This document shows, piece by piece, positions 58,108 through 60,297 of a DNA stretch of 60,297 bases (position 1 is its first letter; each line of letters starts with the position of its first letter). The notes below the pieces were generated by a model. The model was not told the origin of the DNA, ran no database searches, and saw only the letters and a program-made list of their open reading frames with translations. The stretch is taken from NCBI GenBank assembly GCA_965368585.1, contig CBDUNM010000012.1, positions 1-60,297 of the forward strand, given 5' to 3'. Source of the DNA: JARRQB01 sp965368585 (lineage in GTDB: Bacteria; Pseudomonadota; Gammaproteobacteria; Chromatiales; Chromatiaceae). The position numbers and the translations under genes were made by a program.

Positions 58108-60297
58108 TCAAATGACGCTGTCGTCGATCGTGCTGGCTTCGATTGGCGCATAAGCGCTATCGAGCGTCACCCGCGCATTCAGGCCGGCGGCTTGTCCTGG
58201 TGTACCCGAAAACCCGGCCATGGCCAGGGCGGCAGCAGCGAGATCGCTCGTCGCGGCCGGACCGTCTTCAACGAACAATACATTAGCGTCCGCATCGGGC
58301 GCGAGCACATCTGCCAAACTCAGGGGTTCGCTGGCGCTTCGAGCGAGCGCACCGGCAGCGCCGTCCGCAGCGATAAAAAGCGCCGCAACGGGTTGCGCGA
58401 CCTCGCTTACGGCGGGGAGATCGTCAAACCCCAACAGGTCTGCCTCCGCTGTCCCCACCTGCCGCTCGGGAGTCGGCCCGCCGTTGATATCGATACTCAA
58501 AGCCGCATTCGCCGTCGTGTCTCCGTCGGTCACGCTGTAGGCGAATTCCTCGCGCAGAAACTCGTCCGGATTCAAGGCGAGCACAACCGGATTCGCCATA
58601 TCCACCACATAGGTGTAATCGCCCGCCGCGTCGATCGTCAACACCCCGAAACTCCCCGGCAGCGTCGTGGCGACCGTCTCCGTCACGGCCGCCGTCGCGC
58701 TGCCGTCTGCTGTCGCGATGGCCGAAACGACCAATGGATCGCCTTCCGGATCGGTATCGTTCGTCAGGACATTGCCGGTCACCGGGGCGGTCCCGTCAGG
58801 CGCGGCGCCCAGGGCGGGGCCCAACGCCATATCGGCGACAAAGGTAAAAGCGCCGGACGTTGTATCCACCTGATACAAGACCGATAGCGCCGTCGCGTAC
58901 AGGCCTTGATCGGGCCCCAATGCCAGACCGAACGCATCTGCCACCGTTGGGCCGATGACCGTGCCGCCGTCGGCTGCATCGCGCAGATCGACAGCAATCA
59001 GCGCGTCGCCGTCGGACGTCACCGACGTGAAATACAGGGTATCTTCCGCTACGACGATATCTCCGAAGGACCCATAGTCCAGAGGCTTGATCAGCGCCGC
59101 GGCACCGGTGGCGGCATCGACGGTATAAGCCCCCCATTGGTTGTCGCCGAAGGCAACGGCGTAGAGCATCCCGTCGTCCCCCATCGCCAGCGTACTGACG
59201 AAATCCACGCGCAAGGGCCCTATCTGGGCGGCATCGCCGGTCGTCGGATCGATCGTGTACAGATCACCGTCCTGGGTAACGCCGTAAACCGCCGAGCTAC
59301 CGTCGGAGGCGATATCCAAGAACGTCTGCGCCGTGGTCACGACATCCTCGGTTGCGCCAGTCTGCACGTGTACCTTGGCCAACCGGTTTACGCCATCGTT
59401 GACATAGATGTACTCGCCCAACACGGCCTCGCCCGCATCCGGCTGTGCATCGATCTGCGCAGTCGCGCTGACCGTCAGCGGCAGGCTGGCGCCCGAACCG
59501 TCGTTTCCGGCCAAGTCGGTGTAGCTGGCGTCCGCTACGCTGACCGCGACGTCACCTTCAAAGGTATCATCGGGCACGTAGGTGGCGGTCCAGGTGTCCG
59601 CGTCGACCTGCGAAAACCCAATCAGGTCCCCGCTGGAGATGCCGATATCGCTCGCGTCGAACCCGGCCACCGCCTCGCTGAACTGGAAGGTGATGGCGGC
59701 CGTCTCGCCCGCGCTCAGGTTCGCATCGTCGGTGCTGATCTCCAGCGTCGGCCCCAGCGTATCGACCGTCAGGTCCAGGCTGTCGCCGCTGCCGACGTTA
59801 CCCTCCAGATCGGTGTAACTGGCATCCGCCACAGCGACCGTCAGGTCGCCGTTAAAGTCCGCCGGCGGCGTCAGGCGCGCCGTCCAGGTGTCAGCGTCGA
59901 GCTGCGTGAACTCGCTCAGGGTGCCGTCAGTGACCGCGACGTCCTCGACCGTGAATCCGGTCACCGCTTCGCTGAACTGGAAGGTCAGCAGCGCCGTCTC
60001 GTCCGCGGCGAGCGCGGCGTCGTCGGCCGTGATGGTCAGCGTGGGCGAGCCATCGCCCACCACCGTATCGACGGTCAACGGCAGCGCGTCGCCCGCGCCC
60101 TGATTGCCCGCCAGGTCGGAATAGGTCGCATCCGCCACCTCGATCGTCGCGCGCCCCGCGAAGTTCTCCTCTGGGGTAAAGACCGCGCGCCAGGTGTCGG
60201 CGTCGAGCTGCGTCAGAGCGGCCAAGGTCCCGCCCGCGACGGCGATATCGCTCGCGTCGAACCCGGCCACCGCCTCGCTGAACTGGAAGGTGATGGC
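58108..60297 (-). CDS. C-terminal part of a very large Ig-repeat surface protein (probable type I-secreted adhesin)
   Basis: 729 residues, open at the right edge, so the N-terminus lies outside. Order: at least three tandem bacterial Ig-like domains of about 100 residues (SEAVxGF..DI, DADTW, VADASYTDLAGN, LTVDT), then about 200 residues of beta-propeller-like sequence (YIYVNDGVNRLAKV, DGDLYTIDPTTGDAAQIG), a VCBS/cadherin-like domain (VTGNVLTNDTDPEGDPLVVSAI), and an acidic tail with GTAEADLLGFDDL. No cysteines and an acidic composition, as in calcium-binding RTX/BapA-type adhesins. The nearby TolC suggests type I export; ABC and membrane-fusion partners are not in view. Confidence 0.85.
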   Translation of the reverse strand, partial: AITFQFSEAVAGFDASDIAVAGGTLAALTQLDADTWRAVFTPEENFAGRATIEVADATYSDLAGNQGAGDALPLTVDTVVGDGSPTLTITADDAALAADETALLTFQFSEAVTGFTVEDVAVTDGTLSEFTQLDADTWTARLTPPADFNGDLTVAVADASYTDLEGNVGSGDSLDLTVDTLGPTLEISTDDANLSAGETAAITFQFSEAVAGFDASDIGISSGDLIGFSQVDADTWTATYVPDDTFEGDVAVSVADASYTDLAGNDGSGASLPLTVSATAQIDAQPDAGEAVLGEYIYVNDGVNRLAKVHVQTGATEDVVTTAQTFLDIASDGSSAVYGVTQDGDLYTIDPTTGDAAQIGPLRVDFVSTLAMGDDGMLYAVAFGDNQWGAYTVDAATGAAALIKPLDYGSFGDIVVAEDTLYFTSVTSDGDALIAVDLRDAADGGTVIGPTVADAFGLALGPDQGLYATALSVLYQVDTTSGAFTFVADMALGPALGAAPDGTAPVTGNVLTNDTDPEGDPLVVSAIATADGSATAAVTETVATTLPGSFGVLTIDAAGDYTYVVDMANPVVLALNPDEFLREEFAYSVTDGDTTANAALSIDINGGPTPERQVGTAEADLLGFDDLPAVSEVAQPVAALFIAADGAAGALARSASEPLSLADVLAPDADANVLFVEDGPAATSDLAAAALAMAGFSGTPGQAAGLNARVTLDSAYAPIEASTIDDSVI
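59643..59697 (-). repeat. 55-bp repeat, copy A, in Ig-domain coding region
   Basis: Identical over 55 bases to 60243-60297, exactly 600 bp (two Ig domains) away. The matching segment encodes AITFQFSEAVAGFDASDI. The copy is truncated by the window edge, so the true repeat is longer. Confidence 0.9.
60243..60297 (-). repeat. 55-bp repeat, copy B, at the window edge
   Basis: Second identical copy. The domain between the two (homologous segment around 59945-59990) has diverged at the DNA level although the protein pattern is kept, pointing to a recent duplication or gene conversion that skipped the middle unit. Confidence 0.9.

Overview
The window is 60.3 kb of gene-dense, GC-rich chromosomal DNA from a gammaproteobacterium. 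The signs are GreB, RsuA, a ZnuCB/Zur/YidD block, paired cytochromes c4 and c5, an LPS block (LpxL, MsbA, WaaA) and the glnE-ilvE-zinc-finger order. The [NiFe]-hydrogenase maturation genes beside diheme cytochromes would suit a sulfur-oxidising or facultatively anaerobic lineage such as Chromatiales, but this is inference. I recognise no rRNA, tRNA, CRISPR array, transposase or phage gene.

Left part (1-10 kb). Hydrogenase accessory genes come first: a HupH/HyaF-type gene cut by the left edge and a HupD-type protease, both leftward, and hypC-hypD, rightward. An FNR/Anr-type palindrome lies in front of the HupH-type gene. Then come a three-gene overlapping operon (CopD-like membrane protein, DUF924, class I glutamine amidotransferase), a methyltransferase with an apparent signal peptide, LON-domain, CoA-binding and GreB proteins, an SDR, a NahK-like kinase and an HDOD protein.

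Middle part (10-35 kb). The most unusual gene is at 10183-12423. It fuses two CDGSH iron-sulfur domains, a Rieske [2Fe-2S] domain and a complete pyruvate-oxidase-type ThDP enzyme in one chain, and is followed by a two-helix membrane protein. Next are DUF4399, a YbaN-like protein, HtpX, and a leftward zinc operon (znuC-znuB-zur-yidD and a HIT-superfamily gene). This operon is divergent from a zinc-ribbon gene that has a good Zur-box match 32 bp before its start. Then follow DsbA, cytochromes c4 and c5, two GGDEF/EAL hybrids, a relatively A/T-rich glycosyltransferase/deacetylase pair, ferredoxin-NADP reductase, RsuA, a CBS protein, an exported Hsp20-like protein, an EF-hand protein, and thiC with its TPP riboswitch.

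Cell-surface part (35-51 kb). Leftward LpxL, an aminotransferase, MsbA and WaaA make and export lipid A/Kdo. Rightward genes encode an ELM1-family protein, two GT4 glycosyltransferases, and a WbpB-like oxidoreductase with a WbpD-like acetyltransferase. With the WbpE-like aminotransferase these suggest a diacetamido-uronic acid sugar. A leftward group (UDP-glucuronate decarboxylase, polyprenyl-phosphate GT2, GtrA flippase, GT39 transferase) looks like a pathway for decorating a surface glycan with a pentose through a lipid carrier.

Right part (51-60 kb). CysC stands alone, followed by the CHCC zinc-finger protein, IlvE, GlnE, a TolC-family outer-membrane protein, a DUF192 protein, and the C-terminal 729 residues of a very large Ig-repeat protein that runs off the right edge. 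This is probably a type I-secreted adhesin exported through the neighbouring TolC.
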